Under the pieces are notes generated by a model. It did no database searches, was not told the origin of the DNA, and was given only the letters and a program-made list of their open reading frames with translations. Positions 8,158 through 16,435 of a stretch of DNA of 64,000 bases are shown here, piece after piece. How positions within the stretch are numbered: the first letter of the stretch is position 1; every line of letters begins with the position of its first letter. This DNA is from Lentimicrobiaceae bacterium (GTDB lineage Bacteria > Bacteroidota > Bacteroidia > Bacteroidales > JAGONC01): assembly GCA_017993235.1 (NCBI GenBank), contig JAGONC010000006.1, positions 62,001-126,000 of the forward strand. Reading direction: 5' to 3'. A program made the position numbers and the translations under genes.

Positions 8158-9425
8158 AAAAGATTTTTCTGTTTTTCTTGCTTATCCTGCCGGCATGGTT
8201 GATTTCCGCTCCTAATGACACCATACCTGAAAAAAAGAACAAAAAAGAGAAAAAAGTCTATCTGATGATTCTCCCGGCCATTGCCTCCAACCCGACCAAC
8301 GGATTGCTGTACGGGGCTGCAGCTTCTGCAACATGGTACATGGGACCGCCGGAATCCACCCACCTGTCGGAGGCCATGGCTTCCATCATCTATACCACAA
8401 AAAAACAATCCATCAACCTGATCAAGTCCAATCTTTTCCTGGAAAACGACAGCTGGATCCTGAAAGGTGACTGGCGGGTCTTTTTCTCCTCCGCACCCAC
8501 CTACGGGCTTGGAACCGGACCCCAGTCAGCCAAACCGGTTGGAACGGGCATTAAATACCAGGATAACATCTTTTCGGAGCCCATTCCTGATGCACAGATG
8601 ATGGAATTTGACCTGATCCGTTTACATGAAACCGTTCTGAAAAGAATCGGTGACAGCCGTTTTTTTGCCGGATTGGGCTATCACCTGGATTATCATTATA
8701 ACATCAGGGATAACCTGCTGGACCTGGATACAACTCCACCTGTCATTACCAGCCATTATGGCTATAGCTCAAAGTACGGATTTGATCCGGAGCGATATTT
8801 TCTTTCGGGGATATCGCTGAATGGGCTTTATGACAGCCGCGACAATCCCGTTTTCCCGACCGATGGCCGCTATGCATTCCTCTCCCTGCATATGAATCCA
8901 GAATTCCTCGGAAGCACAAAGAATTCAACCATGCTATGGCTCGAGTACCGTGATTACTTCAATTTATCCCAAAAACGGCCGCGTCATCTTATCGCCGTTT
9001 GGTTCTTCGGGCATTTTGTCACTTCAGGAGATGTACCTTACATGGATCTTCCTGCTTCCGGATGGGATCAGTTTGGCAAATCAGCCCGCGCCTATACCCA
9101 GGGTCGTTTCCGGGGAAAGGAACTGCTCTATGTCGAAACCGAATACCGTTTCCCCATTCCCATAATAAAGAAGTATCCTGATCTCCTGGGTGGGGTAGCT
9201 TTTATAAATGCCACTACGGCATCGAACCATGAGAAGTACCATGATCCCAACTCAAACACGGATTTAAGCGCAGACATTGACCTGTTTGAATATGTTGATC
9301 CGGGCTTCGGGATCGGTCTGCGGGTGATGGTCGTTAAAAAATCAAAAGCGTGCATTACCCTTGATTATGCCTGGGGAAAATATGGCGCTCAGGGATTCTG
9401 GTTCGGGATGAATGAGACGTTTTAA
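8154..9425 (+). CDS. BamA/TamA-type outer membrane barrel protein
   Basis: Exported 423-residue protein with a signal peptide (MKKIFLFFLLILPAWLISA). The mature part is rich in alternating aromatic and polar strands. Its C-terminal part resembles the bacterial surface antigen (Omp85) barrel: GLYDSRDNPVFPTDGRY, a GRFRGK segment, and a terminal strand ending in Phe (FWFGMNETF). No POTRA domains are present, so it is not BamA itself. It overlaps lnt by four bases and is probably translated with it. Substrate or partner is unknown. It faces the S9 peptidase gene convergently, nine bases away. Confidence 0.75.
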   Translation: MKKIFLFFLLILPAWLISAPNDTIPEKKNKKEKKVYLMILPAIASNPTNGLLYGAAASATWYMGPPESTHLSEAMASIIYTTKKQSINLIKSNLFLENDSWILKGDWRVFFSSAPTYGLGTGPQSAKPVGTGIKYQDNIFSEPIPDAQMMEFDLIRLHETVLKRIGDSRFFAGLGYHLDYHYNIRDNLLDLDTTPPVITSHYGYSSKYGFDPERYFLSGISLNGLYDSRDNPVFPTDGRYAFLSLHMNPEFLGSTKNSTMLWLEYRDYFNLSQKRPRHLIAVWFFGHFVTSGDVPYMDLPASGWDQFGKSARAYTQGRFRGKELLYVETEYRFPIPIIKKYPDLLGGVAFINATTASNHEKYHDPNSNTDLSADIDLFEYVDPGFGIGLRVMVVKKSKACITLDYAWGKYGAQGFWFGMNETF

Positions 9426-9434
9426 TCCTTCCCG

Positions 9435-11579
9435 TTATTTCAGCACTTCCAGTGCAAACGCATACTCCAGAGCGATCTCCTCAAAACGTTTGAACCGTCC
9501 TGAGGCTCCGCCATGCCCATAATCCATGTTGATTTTAAAGATCAGCAGGTTATCGTTCGTTTTCCTATCCCGTAACCTGGCCACCCATTTGGCTGGTTCC
9601 CAGTACTGCACCTGTGAATCGTGGTAGCCGGTGGTTACCAGCATGGCAGGATAGTCCTTTGCCTCCACGTTATCGTAGGGGGAATACGACAGCATGTAAT
9701 CGTAAAATTCCTTCTCATGGGGATTGCCCCATTCATCGTATTCCCCTGTTGTCAGGGGAATGCCTTCATCCAGCATGGTCGTCACCACATCGACAAACGG
9801 CACATTGGCAATGACACCTTTGAAAAGATCAGGCCGCATGTTGACAACGGCTCCCATCAGTAAACCTCCCGCGCTGCCGCCGTTAATGATGATATGATCG
9901 GGATCCGTATATTTTGTGGCGATCAGGTGCTCGACGCATGCGATGAAATCCGCGAACGTGTTTTTCTTATTTAGCATCTTCCCCTGCTCGTACCATTCGT
10001 AGCCCATCTCTTCCCCTCCCCGGATATGGGCAATGGCAAAGACAAATCCCCTGTCGAGCAGGCTCAGCCGCACGGAGCTGAAATTAGGATCATAGCTGCT
10101 GCCATAGGATCCATAGCCGGTGATCCAGGTAGGATTTTGCCCGTTGAGTTGCAGCCCCTTGCGATAGACCAGCGAAATGGGAACGGAAACTCCGTCAGGA
10201 GCTTTGGCAAACAAGCGTTTTGCCTCATAATTGCCCGGGTCAAAGTCGCCCAGAACCGGATCCTGTTTGAGCAAAATTTTTTCACGGGTGCCCATATTGT
10301 AGTCAAAGGTAGAAACGGGCGTTGTAAGCGATGTATATCCAAACCGAAGCACGTCACTATCAAACTCAGGATTGACAGAGATCCATGCACTGTAGGTCTC
10401 TTCTTCAAAAGGCAGGTAATGGTCGCTTTGTTGGTCCCAGGAAATAATCCGCAGCTGGCTCAGTCCCTGGCTTTTCTCGGATAAAACCAGATGATGTGTG
10501 AAGATCTCCAGCTCTTCCAGAAGCACATCTTTCCGGTGAGGGATGACCTCCTCCCAGTGTTCCCTTCCTGGACTTTCAACGGGTGTTCGCATCAGCCTGA
10601 AATTTTTAGCGTCAAGATTTGTACGGATATAAAAGTGGCCGGCGTAATGGTCAGCGTAATATTCCAGTCCCCGTTCACGTGGGGAAAGGATGCGTATCCC
10701 TCCTTGTGGATCATTTGCATCGAGAAAGCGGTACTCGGTCGTGATGCTGCTGAACAGACCGATCATGATGAACTGTCGGGATTTGGTCTTATAGCAGGAA
10801 GTACTGAAGGTTGCATCCTTTTCTTCATATACCAGCACATCCTCCGAGGGATCGGTTGCAAGCCTGTGCCTGTAAACCTGATAGGGCAACAGGGTTTCTT
10901 CATCCTTCACCACATAAAAAAGGGTTTGATTATCATTGGCCCAGGCGACAGATCCTGAAGTATTGGAAATGATTTCGGGATAAATCCGGCCGGTCAGCAG
11001 GTCTTTGATATAGATGGAATAAAGCCTTCGGCTTATCGTGTCCACTGAGTAGGCAAGCAATTGTTGATTGGTGCTGATATCGAACGTTCCCAGGCTGAAA
11101 AACTCATACCCTTCAGCCATCTCATTGACATTTAACAGGATTTCTTCCGGATTTTCCAGGTTGTACTTTTTACGGCAATACACTGGATATTCTTTTCCCT
11201 GCTCAAATCGGGTATAGTAATAATAGCCTTCCTTTTTATAGGGAACCGACTGATCATCCTGTCTGATGCGGGAAAGGATCTCATCGTACAATTGTTTCTG
11301 TAACTCCTTTGTATGAGCCATCATGGCTTCTGCATAAGCATTTTCTGCGTTGAGATAATCGAGAACTTTCGGGTCATCACGCTGATTCATCCAGTAATAG
11401 GGGTCAATCCGTTCGTGTCCGTGGCTGATTAACTTTTGGTCGGTTTTTTCGGCAATGGGAGGTTCGGGCATACCTTGTTGATTTTTAACGCATCCTGATA
11501 AACTGATTCCTGCAAACACGAGTACGGTAAGCCTGGAAAACAGGGGTGCATATTTTTGTGACATCGTTGTATTTTTCAT
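9435..11579 (-). CDS. S9-family oligopeptidase (protease II-like lipoprotein)
   Basis: Prolyl-oligopeptidase-type serine peptidase of about 714 residues. A seven-bladed propeller fills the first two thirds, and the catalytic alpha/beta domain follows with the nucleophile in GGSAGG, Asp in the GYHDSQVQYWEPAKW region and His in DYGHGGASG. This arrangement fits oligopeptidase B, which cuts after basic residues. An N-terminal signal with lipobox LSGC predicts a lipoprotein. The start could be 11579 (MKNTT) or 11564 (MSQKYAPLF). The -7 element at 11586-11593 favours the shorter form or a leaderless message, and excludes the TTG at 11588. Confidence 0.9.
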   Translation of the reverse strand: MKNTTMSQKYAPLFSRLTVLVFAGISLSGCVKNQQGMPEPPIAEKTDQKLISHGHERIDPYYWMNQRDDPKVLDYLNAENAYAEAMMAHTKELQKQLYDEILSRIRQDDQSVPYKKEGYYYYTRFEQGKEYPVYCRKKYNLENPEEILLNVNEMAEGYEFFSLGTFDISTNQQLLAYSVDTISRRLYSIYIKDLLTGRIYPEIISNTSGSVAWANDNQTLFYVVKDEETLLPYQVYRHRLATDPSEDVLVYEEKDATFSTSCYKTKSRQFIMIGLFSSITTEYRFLDANDPQGGIRILSPRERGLEYYADHYAGHFYIRTNLDAKNFRLMRTPVESPGREHWEEVIPHRKDVLLEELEIFTHHLVLSEKSQGLSQLRIISWDQQSDHYLPFEEETYSAWISVNPEFDSDVLRFGYTSLTTPVSTFDYNMGTREKILLKQDPVLGDFDPGNYEAKRLFAKAPDGVSVPISLVYRKGLQLNGQNPTWITGYGSYGSSYDPNFSSVRLSLLDRGFVFAIAHIRGGEEMGYEWYEQGKMLNKKNTFADFIACVEHLIATKYTDPDHIIINGGSAGGLLMGAVVNMRPDLFKGVIANVPFVDVVTTMLDEGIPLTTGEYDEWGNPHEKEFYDYMLSYSPYDNVEAKDYPAMLVTTGYHDSQVQYWEPAKWVARLRDRKTNDNLLIFKINMDYGHGGASGRFKRFEEIALEYAFALEVLK

Positions 11580-11585
11580 TAACGG

Positions 11586-11593
11586 CAAAGATA
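11586..11593 (-). promoter_or_regulatory. Promoter -7 element of the S9 peptidase
   Basis: TATCTTTG on the minus strand, only a few bases before the first ATG of the peptidase gene. Transcription would start close to 11580, leaving a leader of about 15 bases for the start at 11564. Confidence 0.5.
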
Positions 11594-11629
11594 TTTAAAT
11601 GTATTAATCCCAGAAGAGAGAATTATTAT

Positions 11630-11688
11630 ATAAAATATGACAATATGTCATAGTAATTATAATATAGTGCCATATTGTCATATTTTAT
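11630..11688. promoter_or_regulatory. Perfect 18-bp inverted repeat, likely operator upstream of hsp20
   Basis: ATAAAATATGACAATATG at 11630-11647 is exactly the reverse complement of 11671-11688, across a 23-base AT-rich centre. The left arm also lies in a smaller palindrome, ATGACA-ATA-TGTCAT (11637-11651). The element sits in the divergent control region of the peptidase and the small heat-shock gene. It does not match the CIRCE element (TTAGCACTC with a 9-base spacer). Either two copies of a repressor site or a cruciform/hairpin is possible. Confidence 0.65.
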
Positions 11689-11770
11689 GAATAAAAAAAT
11701 AGCAACTGACGGGTATTTTTGGTTGGTATAAAACTTGAAAAGACAGGGTATCACATTAAACAATTTAACT

Positions 11771-11778
11771 AAAGGAGG
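11771..11778 (+). promoter_or_regulatory. Canonical Shine-Dalgarno sequence of hsp20
   Basis: AAAGGAGG, 7 bases before the ATG at 11786. It decides the start against the longer open frame from 11735. SD sites are generally rare in Bacteroidota. Confidence 0.8.
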
Positions 11779-11785
11779 ATTTAAT

Positions 11786-12214
11786 ATGACCATCATTCGT
11801 TATTCACCCGTACCAAGGTTTACCGATATATTCGATAACCTGTTTGAAAGAGAAGCCGATCGCGTGCATCGTCATAACTGTGGTTGTGTACCCCGCACGA
11901 ACATTCTGGAAAAAGACGACAAATTTATGCTGGAACTGGCTGTTCCGGGGGTAGATAAAAAGGACTTCCATATCAATCTGGAAAAAGAGATGCTGACCAT
12001 TTCAGCTGAATCTGAAACCGGTGAAAACAAGGAATCAGGAAACGGATACACCCTGATGGAATTTGAAAAAGGATCGTTCAGCCGCAGCTTTATCATTCCT
12101 AAAGAAGTGGATACCGACAAGATCAAGGCTGATTACGAACATGGGATCCTGACCATCACTCTGCCGAAAAGGAAAGAGGAGATGAAGGTTTCGAAGGAGA
12201 TACAGATTGGGTAA
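11786..12214 (+). CDS. Small heat-shock protein, Hsp20/alpha-crystallin family
   Basis: ATP-independent holdase that keeps unfolding proteins soluble. The 142-residue product starts at the ATG at 11786, chosen because a strong AAAGGAGG sequence ends 7 bases upstream and homology begins at MTIIRYSP. The alpha-crystallin domain covers about residues 35-130, beginning RTNILEKDDKFMLELAVPG, and the IXI-type tail motif is represented by ILTITLP. The clear Shine-Dalgarno is exceptional in this window, where most genes have none. The stop codon falls inside the first unit of the heptamer repeat at 12210. Confidence 0.95.
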   Translation: MTIIRYSPVPRFTDIFDNLFEREADRVHRHNCGCVPRTNILEKDDKFMLELAVPGVDKKDFHINLEKEMLTISAESETGENKESGNGYTLMEFEKGSFSRSFIIPKEVDTDKIKADYEHGILTITLPKRKEEMKVSKEIQIG

Positions 12215-12307
12215 GGCATAAGGGGTAAGGCATAAGGGATAAGGCATAAGGGATAAGGCATAAATGTTGAATGTTAATGACTTATGACTTATCCCTTATC
12301 CCTTATC
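12210..12307. repeat. Array of 14 phased 7-bp units, GATAAGG/CATAAGG with inverted copies
   Basis: Read in sevens from 12210: GGTAAGG, CATAAGG, GGTAAGG, CATAAGG, GATAAGG, CATAAGG, GATAAGG, CATAAAT, GTTGAAT, GTTAATG, ACTTATG, ACTTATC, CCTTATC, CCTTATC. The last units are reverse complements of the first. The RNA can fold into a stem of at least 12 bp followed by a T-run (12310-12315), so the array probably serves as the hsp20 terminator in front of the convergent cls gene. Confidence 0.85.
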
Positions 12308-12315
12308 ACTTTTTT
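12288..12315 (+). terminator. Repeat-derived terminator of hsp20
   Basis: The right arm CTTATCCCTTATC of the heptamer array pairs with upstream GATAAGGGATAAG-like units and is followed by TTTTTT at 12310-12315, the form of a Rho-independent terminator on the plus strand. Confidence 0.55.
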
Positions 12316-13384
12316 AGAACCAGTGCCGGAAGGGTATCAGTAACCGCTCAAAGAATTTATCCACAAAGGGTCTGTTGAGCCAATGTTCATAATTGAACAA
12401 TTCGCAGTCCCTTTCTGTTTCAAGAACATGGGAAACGATCAGGTCGGTCGCTTCCGGATCACGTCCCAGGATGGCAATTTCGTGCTGATAGCGAAAACTA
12501 CGGAAATCAAAATTAGGCGATCCCAGGATGAAAGTTCTCCGGTCGGCCAGCAGGATTTTCGCATGCAGGTTATCCGGTACGAAAAATAGAAATTGAACCT
12601 TATGTTTGCTTAACATTCCCAGGTACCGGTTACGCAGAATGTCGATGATCCGTAAATCTGAATGCTTGGGAAGAAGCACCTTCACCGTCACACCCCTCCT
12701 GACCGCTTCCACCATGGACTTCCGCAGCTGGGTTCCCGGCAGGAAATAGGGAGTTTCAATGATGATCTCCTGCTGGGCATTCCTGATCAGCTCCAGGTAC
12801 CTTTTTCGGATCCGCTGCATGGTAATGGAGGGCACATCCCGGAGAATTTCAAACGAACCGTGTCTGATCGTCCGGGCATAAGAAGGCTTTTCAAATACGT
12901 ATTTATTGTAGATTTCAAAATCACTCAGAAATATTTTTTTAAACGGCATGGCGATATCGCCCTGGATACGGAATATCGCTTCCCTCCAGGAAGATGCATA
13001 TTCAACGATGTTGGCCGAGCCCAGGTGAACAATCTGATCATCAATCACCAGTATCTTCCGGTGGTTTCGCCGGTGATTCTTGGTAAAAAAATCAATGAAA
13101 AACTTGATCTTCTTAAAGTACCGTACCTTTCCTCCCGCCTGGATCAGTTCAGAAAAAAAAGAATCATTGACATACGCTCCCCACGAATCGATCAGTACCC
13201 TGACCTCTACCCCCTGCCGGCATTTGCGTACCAGCTCGTCCCTGAAGATCTTTCCATTTTCACCATTACCGTACTTGTACACCTGTAAATAGATGTAGTG
13301 CCGGGCGTGACGGATATCGTCAAGCATCGAACGGAAATAGTCCTTAGCATACTCAAACAGCTGATATTTTGGTTGCGTTTGCAT
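12314..13384 (-). CDS. Phospholipase D-type cardiolipin synthase
   Basis: Membrane-associated phosphatidyltransferase likely to make cardiolipin. Two HKD motifs are visible, HRKILVID with GSAN following and HAKILLADRRTFILGSPN near the C-terminus. Together they form one active site, as in ClsA/ClsB. Unlike ClsA there are no N-terminal membrane helices; the start taken here (MQTQPKYQLF, 356 residues) is the ATG at 13384, with a longer frame reaching 13444. A nuclease or other phosphatidyltransferase activity cannot be excluded from sequence. It is convergent with hsp20 and divergent from yicC. Confidence 0.85.
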   Translation of the reverse strand: MQTQPKYQLFEYAKDYFRSMLDDIRHARHYIYLQVYKYGNGENGKIFRDELVRKCRQGVEVRVLIDSWGAYVNDSFFSELIQAGGKVRYFKKIKFFIDFFTKNHRRNHRKILVIDDQIVHLGSANIVEYASSWREAIFRIQGDIAMPFKKIFLSDFEIYNKYVFEKPSYARTIRHGSFEILRDVPSITMQRIRKRYLELIRNAQQEIIIETPYFLPGTQLRKSMVEAVRRGVTVKVLLPKHSDLRIIDILRNRYLGMLSKHKVQFLFFVPDNLHAKILLADRRTFILGSPNFDFRSFRYQHEIAILGRDPEATDLIVSHVLETERDCELFNYEHWLNRPFVDKFFERLLIPFRHWF

Positions 13385-13457
13385 CTGACCGGAGCATCCA
13401 ACATCCCAATTCAAATTTAGGTAAATTTTAACCCCCGGCTTCATCCTGTTAATTTTT

Positions 13458-13465
13458 TATCTTTG
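13458..13465 (+). promoter_or_regulatory. Promoter -7 element of yicC-gmk-nadD
   Basis: TATCTTTG, 28 bases before the yicC start and an exact TAnnTTTG match. The three closely spaced genes downstream are on the same strand. Confidence 0.65.
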
Positions 13466-13493
13466 TCATTATCCATTACAAGCACATTGCACG

Positions 13494-14369
13494 ATGATCA
13501 AGTCAATGACCGGATACGGTAAGGAAGATGTGGAAACAGGCGGAGGCATTGTTCATGTTGAGGTGCGTACATTGAACAGCAAGCAATCCGACATCAGCCT
13601 GAAAACTCCCGGGCGGTTCAGGGAGAAAGATCTGGAAATACGGAGCCTCCTCGCCGATCGGCTGGAAAGAGGCAAGATCGACCTGAACCTGGGCATAGAG
13701 AACGGTACCGGCGAAAACCACTTTACCCTGAACAGGAACGCTGCCATCCGATATTGGAATGAAATGCGGGGACTGGCATCGGAGATCCGGGAAGAAGATT
13801 TCAATTCCTATCTTCCCTTGCTGATCCGTCTTCCTGATGTATTCACTCCCAACAAAGAGGAAATAAATCCGGAGGAATGGGAAAAGATACGCCTTGCGAT
13901 CATAAAAGCGATCGACCGGGTGGACCAGTTCCGAATCCAGGAAGGTCATATTTTGCAGTTGGATATGGAACAACGCATCCGGATGATCCTCGGTTACCTT
14001 GGCCAGGTTGACTCATTTGAATCGGGCCGTATCCTTTCCATTAAAGACCGTTTACAGAAAAACCTGTCGGAAATCATTGACCAAACCCGGATCGATACTA
14101 ACCGGTTTGAACAGGAGCTACTCTATTACCTCGACAGGATTGACATCAGCGAAGAGAAGGTCCGGCTAAAAAAGCATTGTGATTATTTTCTGCAGACCAT
14201 GACAGAAGAAGATCACAATGGTAAAAAGCTCACGTTCATCACACAGGAGATTGGCAGGGAGATCAATACACTGGGAGCCAAGGCCAATGAGGTGAACATC
14301 CAGAAACTGGTGGTGCAAATGAAGGATGAACTGGAAAAAGTCAAAGAACAATTATCCAATGTTCTCTGA
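13494..14369 (+). CDS. yicC: YicC/YloC-family endoribonuclease
   Basis: 291-residue protein of the YicC family, which takes part in sRNA and mRNA turnover and stationary-phase fitness. It opens MIKSMTGYGKEDVE, the family hallmark, and the C-terminal DUF1732 part ends LGAKANEVNIQKLVVQMKDELEKVKEQ. The E and H clusters of the C-terminal half (KKHCDYF, EEDHNGKKL) are the suspected catalytic and metal region. It overlaps gmk by 11 bases, the usual pairing in many bacteria. Confidence 0.94.
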   Translation: MIKSMTGYGKEDVETGGGIVHVEVRTLNSKQSDISLKTPGRFREKDLEIRSLLADRLERGKIDLNLGIENGTGENHFTLNRNAAIRYWNEMRGLASEIREEDFNSYLPLLIRLPDVFTPNKEEINPEEWEKIRLAIIKAIDRVDQFRIQEGHILQLDMEQRIRMILGYLGQVDSFESGRILSIKDRLQKNLSEIIDQTRIDTNRFEQELLYYLDRIDISEEKVRLKKHCDYFLQTMTEEDHNGKKLTFITQEIGREINTLGAKANEVNIQKLVVQMKDELEKVKEQLSNVL

Positions 14370-14937
14370 GGGAAAAGGCAGGGTGATCATTGTTTCGGCT
14401 CCATCCGGTGCCGGTAAAACGACCATTGTCAGGCATCTTCTCGCATCGGATCTGAACCTGGTCTTTTCCATATCGGCATGCAGCCGTCCACCGCGTAAAT
14501 ATGAAGTTGACGGGAAAGATTATTACTTCCTGGATGTTGGGGACTTTCAGCAAAAGATCCAGGAAGGTGCCTTTGTGGAATGGGAAGAGGTATATCCGGG
14601 GAAATATTATGGTACATTAAAGCAGGAAGTTGATCGTATCTGGAATGAAAATCATCATATTCTGTTTGATGTGGATGTCAAAGGGGGCATCAACCTCAAA
14701 AAGGTCTTCGGTAGCAGGGCGCTGGCATTATTTATCATGCCTCCTTCCCTCGGGGAGCTGGAGAGGCGTCTTCGGTCGCGTGCCACCGATCCGGAAAAAA
14801 GTATCCGCGAGCGCATCAAGAAAGCATCCCTTGAGCTTACGTTTGCACCCGGATTTGATTATACGCTGATCAACGATGACCTGAAGGTGGCACTGAAGGA
14901 AGCTGCACAGGTGGTCGGACAGTTCCTGAATAAGTGA
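14359..14937 (+). CDS. gmk: Guanylate kinase
   Basis: Phosphorylates GMP to GDP with ATP. The open frame begins at 14326, but the ATG at 14359 (MFSEGKGRVIIVSAPSGAGK) places the P-loop SAPSGAGKTT near residue 13, as in the family, and gives 192 residues. The GMP-binding lid (SRPPRKYEVDGKDYYF) and the SATDPEKS-like lid region (RATDPEKSIRERI) are present. It overlaps the end of yicC and is followed 32 bases later by nadD. Confidence 0.96.
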   Translation: MFSEGKGRVIIVSAPSGAGKTTIVRHLLASDLNLVFSISACSRPPRKYEVDGKDYYFLDVGDFQQKIQEGAFVEWEEVYPGKYYGTLKQEVDRIWNENHHILFDVDVKGGINLKKVFGSRALALFIMPPSLGELERRLRSRATDPEKSIRERIKKASLELTFAPGFDYTLINDDLKVALKEAAQVVGQFLNK

Positions 14938-14969
14938 TTACCTATCCATGATAACATAAGTCACACCAA

Positions 14970-15551
14970 ATGAATACGACGCTGGGTCTTTTCTTCGGAT
15001 CGTTCAATCCCATTCACCTGGGTCATGTGATCATCGCCCGTTATGCCCTTGAATTTACTGATCTTGATGAGGTATGGTTCATCATTTCACCGCATAATCC
15101 CTTCAAGGAGAAGACCACCCTGCTGGCTGACCATCACCGCTATTATATGGTTAATATGGCGGTGGAAGATTTCCCCAGGCTGAGAGCCTCCAACATTGAG
15201 TTTCAGCTGCCCCAGCCGTCCTATACCATACATACGCTGGCCTATCTTAACGAAAAATATCCGGAAAAACGATTGGTCTTGCTGACCGGATCCGATGTTT
15301 TGCCGACCTTTCACAAATGGAAGAACTATGAGCAGATCCTTGCCGATTACGAGTTATATGTATATCCACGGCCCTATACGGAAGCTCATCCCTATGGCAG
15401 TCACCCAAAGGTCAGGTTCATTGATGCACCGATGATGGAAATTTCTTCCAGTTTCATCCGTGAGTCCATCGCCAATGGCAAAAACATCTCCTTCCTGTTA
15501 CCCGAAAAGATCTACAGGCACATAACGGAAATGCATTTTTACGAAAAGTGA
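14970..15551 (+). CDS. nadD: Nicotinate-nucleotide adenylyltransferase
   Basis: Joins ATP and nicotinate mononucleotide to make deamido-NAD. The 193 residues start MNTTLGLFFGSFNPIHLGH, with the nucleotidyltransferase signature GSFNPIHLGH, and carry ISSSFIRESI near residue 158, the second substrate-binding motif (SSxxIR). Third gene of the yicC-gmk-nadD unit. The 47 bases to the convergent gpmA show no strong terminator. Confidence 0.96.
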   Translation: MNTTLGLFFGSFNPIHLGHVIIARYALEFTDLDEVWFIISPHNPFKEKTTLLADHHRYYMVNMAVEDFPRLRASNIEFQLPQPSYTIHTLAYLNEKYPEKRLVLLTGSDVLPTFHKWKNYEQILADYELYVYPRPYTEAHPYGSHPKVRFIDAPMMEISSSFIRESIANGKNISFLLPEKIYRHITEMHFYEK

Positions 15552-15598
15552 ACCACAGTTCCTGATAGGGCGGCAGAGAAAAGCCCGATGCAATCTTC

Positions 15599-16342
15599 CT
15601 ATTTCTTCCCCTGGTTGGCCACTGCCTCCATTTTCTTCCTGATCTCCTCCGGGTCGCCAATGAAATAATCCCTGATGAGACGAAGATCATCATCAAACTC
15701 AAAAACATAGGGGACACCTGTTGGAATATTGAACTCCACGATCTCCTGGTCGCTGATATCTTTCAGGATCTTGACGGCTGCTCTCAGGCTGTTGCCGTGG
15801 GCTGAAATCAAAACCTCACTGAACTGGTTCAGAGCCGGTAAGATTTCCTGGTTCCAGTAGGGAATCAACCGGATCACCGCTTCCTTGAGGGATTCAGTGG
15901 ATGGAATGTCTGCGGGGTCGAGGTCAGCATATTTTGCCTCAAACCGGGCATGGCGCGGATCATCCATCGCCATGGGTGCGGGAGGGATATCGTAGCTGCG
16001 TCGCCAGATCTTCACCTGAGCCTCTCCGTACTGTTCGGCCATCTGTTTTTTGTTCATCCCCTGCAACGCGCCATAATGTTTTTCGTTCAACCGCCATGTA
16101 TTGCGCACAGGGATCCACATCATATCCATCTCGTCGAGGGTAAGCCAAAGTGTACGAATCGCCCTTTTCAGATAAGAGGTGTAAGCGATCTTGAATTCAT
16201 AGCCTTCCCGTCTTAATATTCTTCCTGCTTCCCGTGCTTCTTCGATGCCTTTTTCCGAAAGATCCACATCTGTCCAGCCTGTAAAACGGTTGTCCCTGTT
16301 CCATACACTTTCTCCATGACGGAGTAATACCAATCGCTTCAT
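15599..16342 (-). CDS. gpmA: 2,3-bisphosphoglycerate-dependent phosphoglycerate mutase
   Basis: Glycolytic enzyme converting 3- and 2-phosphoglycerate. The 247 residues begin [20 protein letters not shown], giving the phospho-accepting histidine in RHGES at residue 9. The second catalytic His is in SAHGNSLRA near residue 184, and DVDLSEKG is also conserved. Size and motifs match the cofactor-dependent type. It has its own TAnnTTTG element upstream and no neighbour of related function. Confidence 0.97.
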   Translation of the reverse strand: MKRLVLLRHGESVWNRDNRFTGWTDVDLSEKGIEEAREAGRILRREGYEFKIAYTSYLKRAIRTLWLTLDEMDMMWIPVRNTWRLNEKHYGALQGMNKKQMAEQYGEAQVKIWRRSYDIPPAPMAMDDPRHARFEAKYADLDPADIPSTESLKEAVIRLIPYWNQEILPALNQFSEVLISAHGNSLRAAVKILKDISDQEIVEFNIPTGVPYVFEFDDDLRLIRDYFIGDPEEIRKKMEAVANQGKK

Positions 16343-16369
16343 AATGAATGACTTTTAGTAATTGTACGG

Positions 16370-16377
16370 CAAAGGTA
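16370..16377 (-). promoter_or_regulatory. Promoter -7 element of gpmA
   Basis: TACCTTTG on the minus strand, 28 bases before the gpmA ATG. Confidence 0.6.
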
Positions 16378-16435
16378 CGAAATATCCGTGAACGCCGCCT
16401 GTGATGATTTGCAAACAGGTAGTGGGGAGTGGGTT

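Noticed and set aside
12662..13288. 208-codon open frame on the plus strand
   Set aside because: Antisense to the cardiolipin synthase gene with its two HKD motifs.
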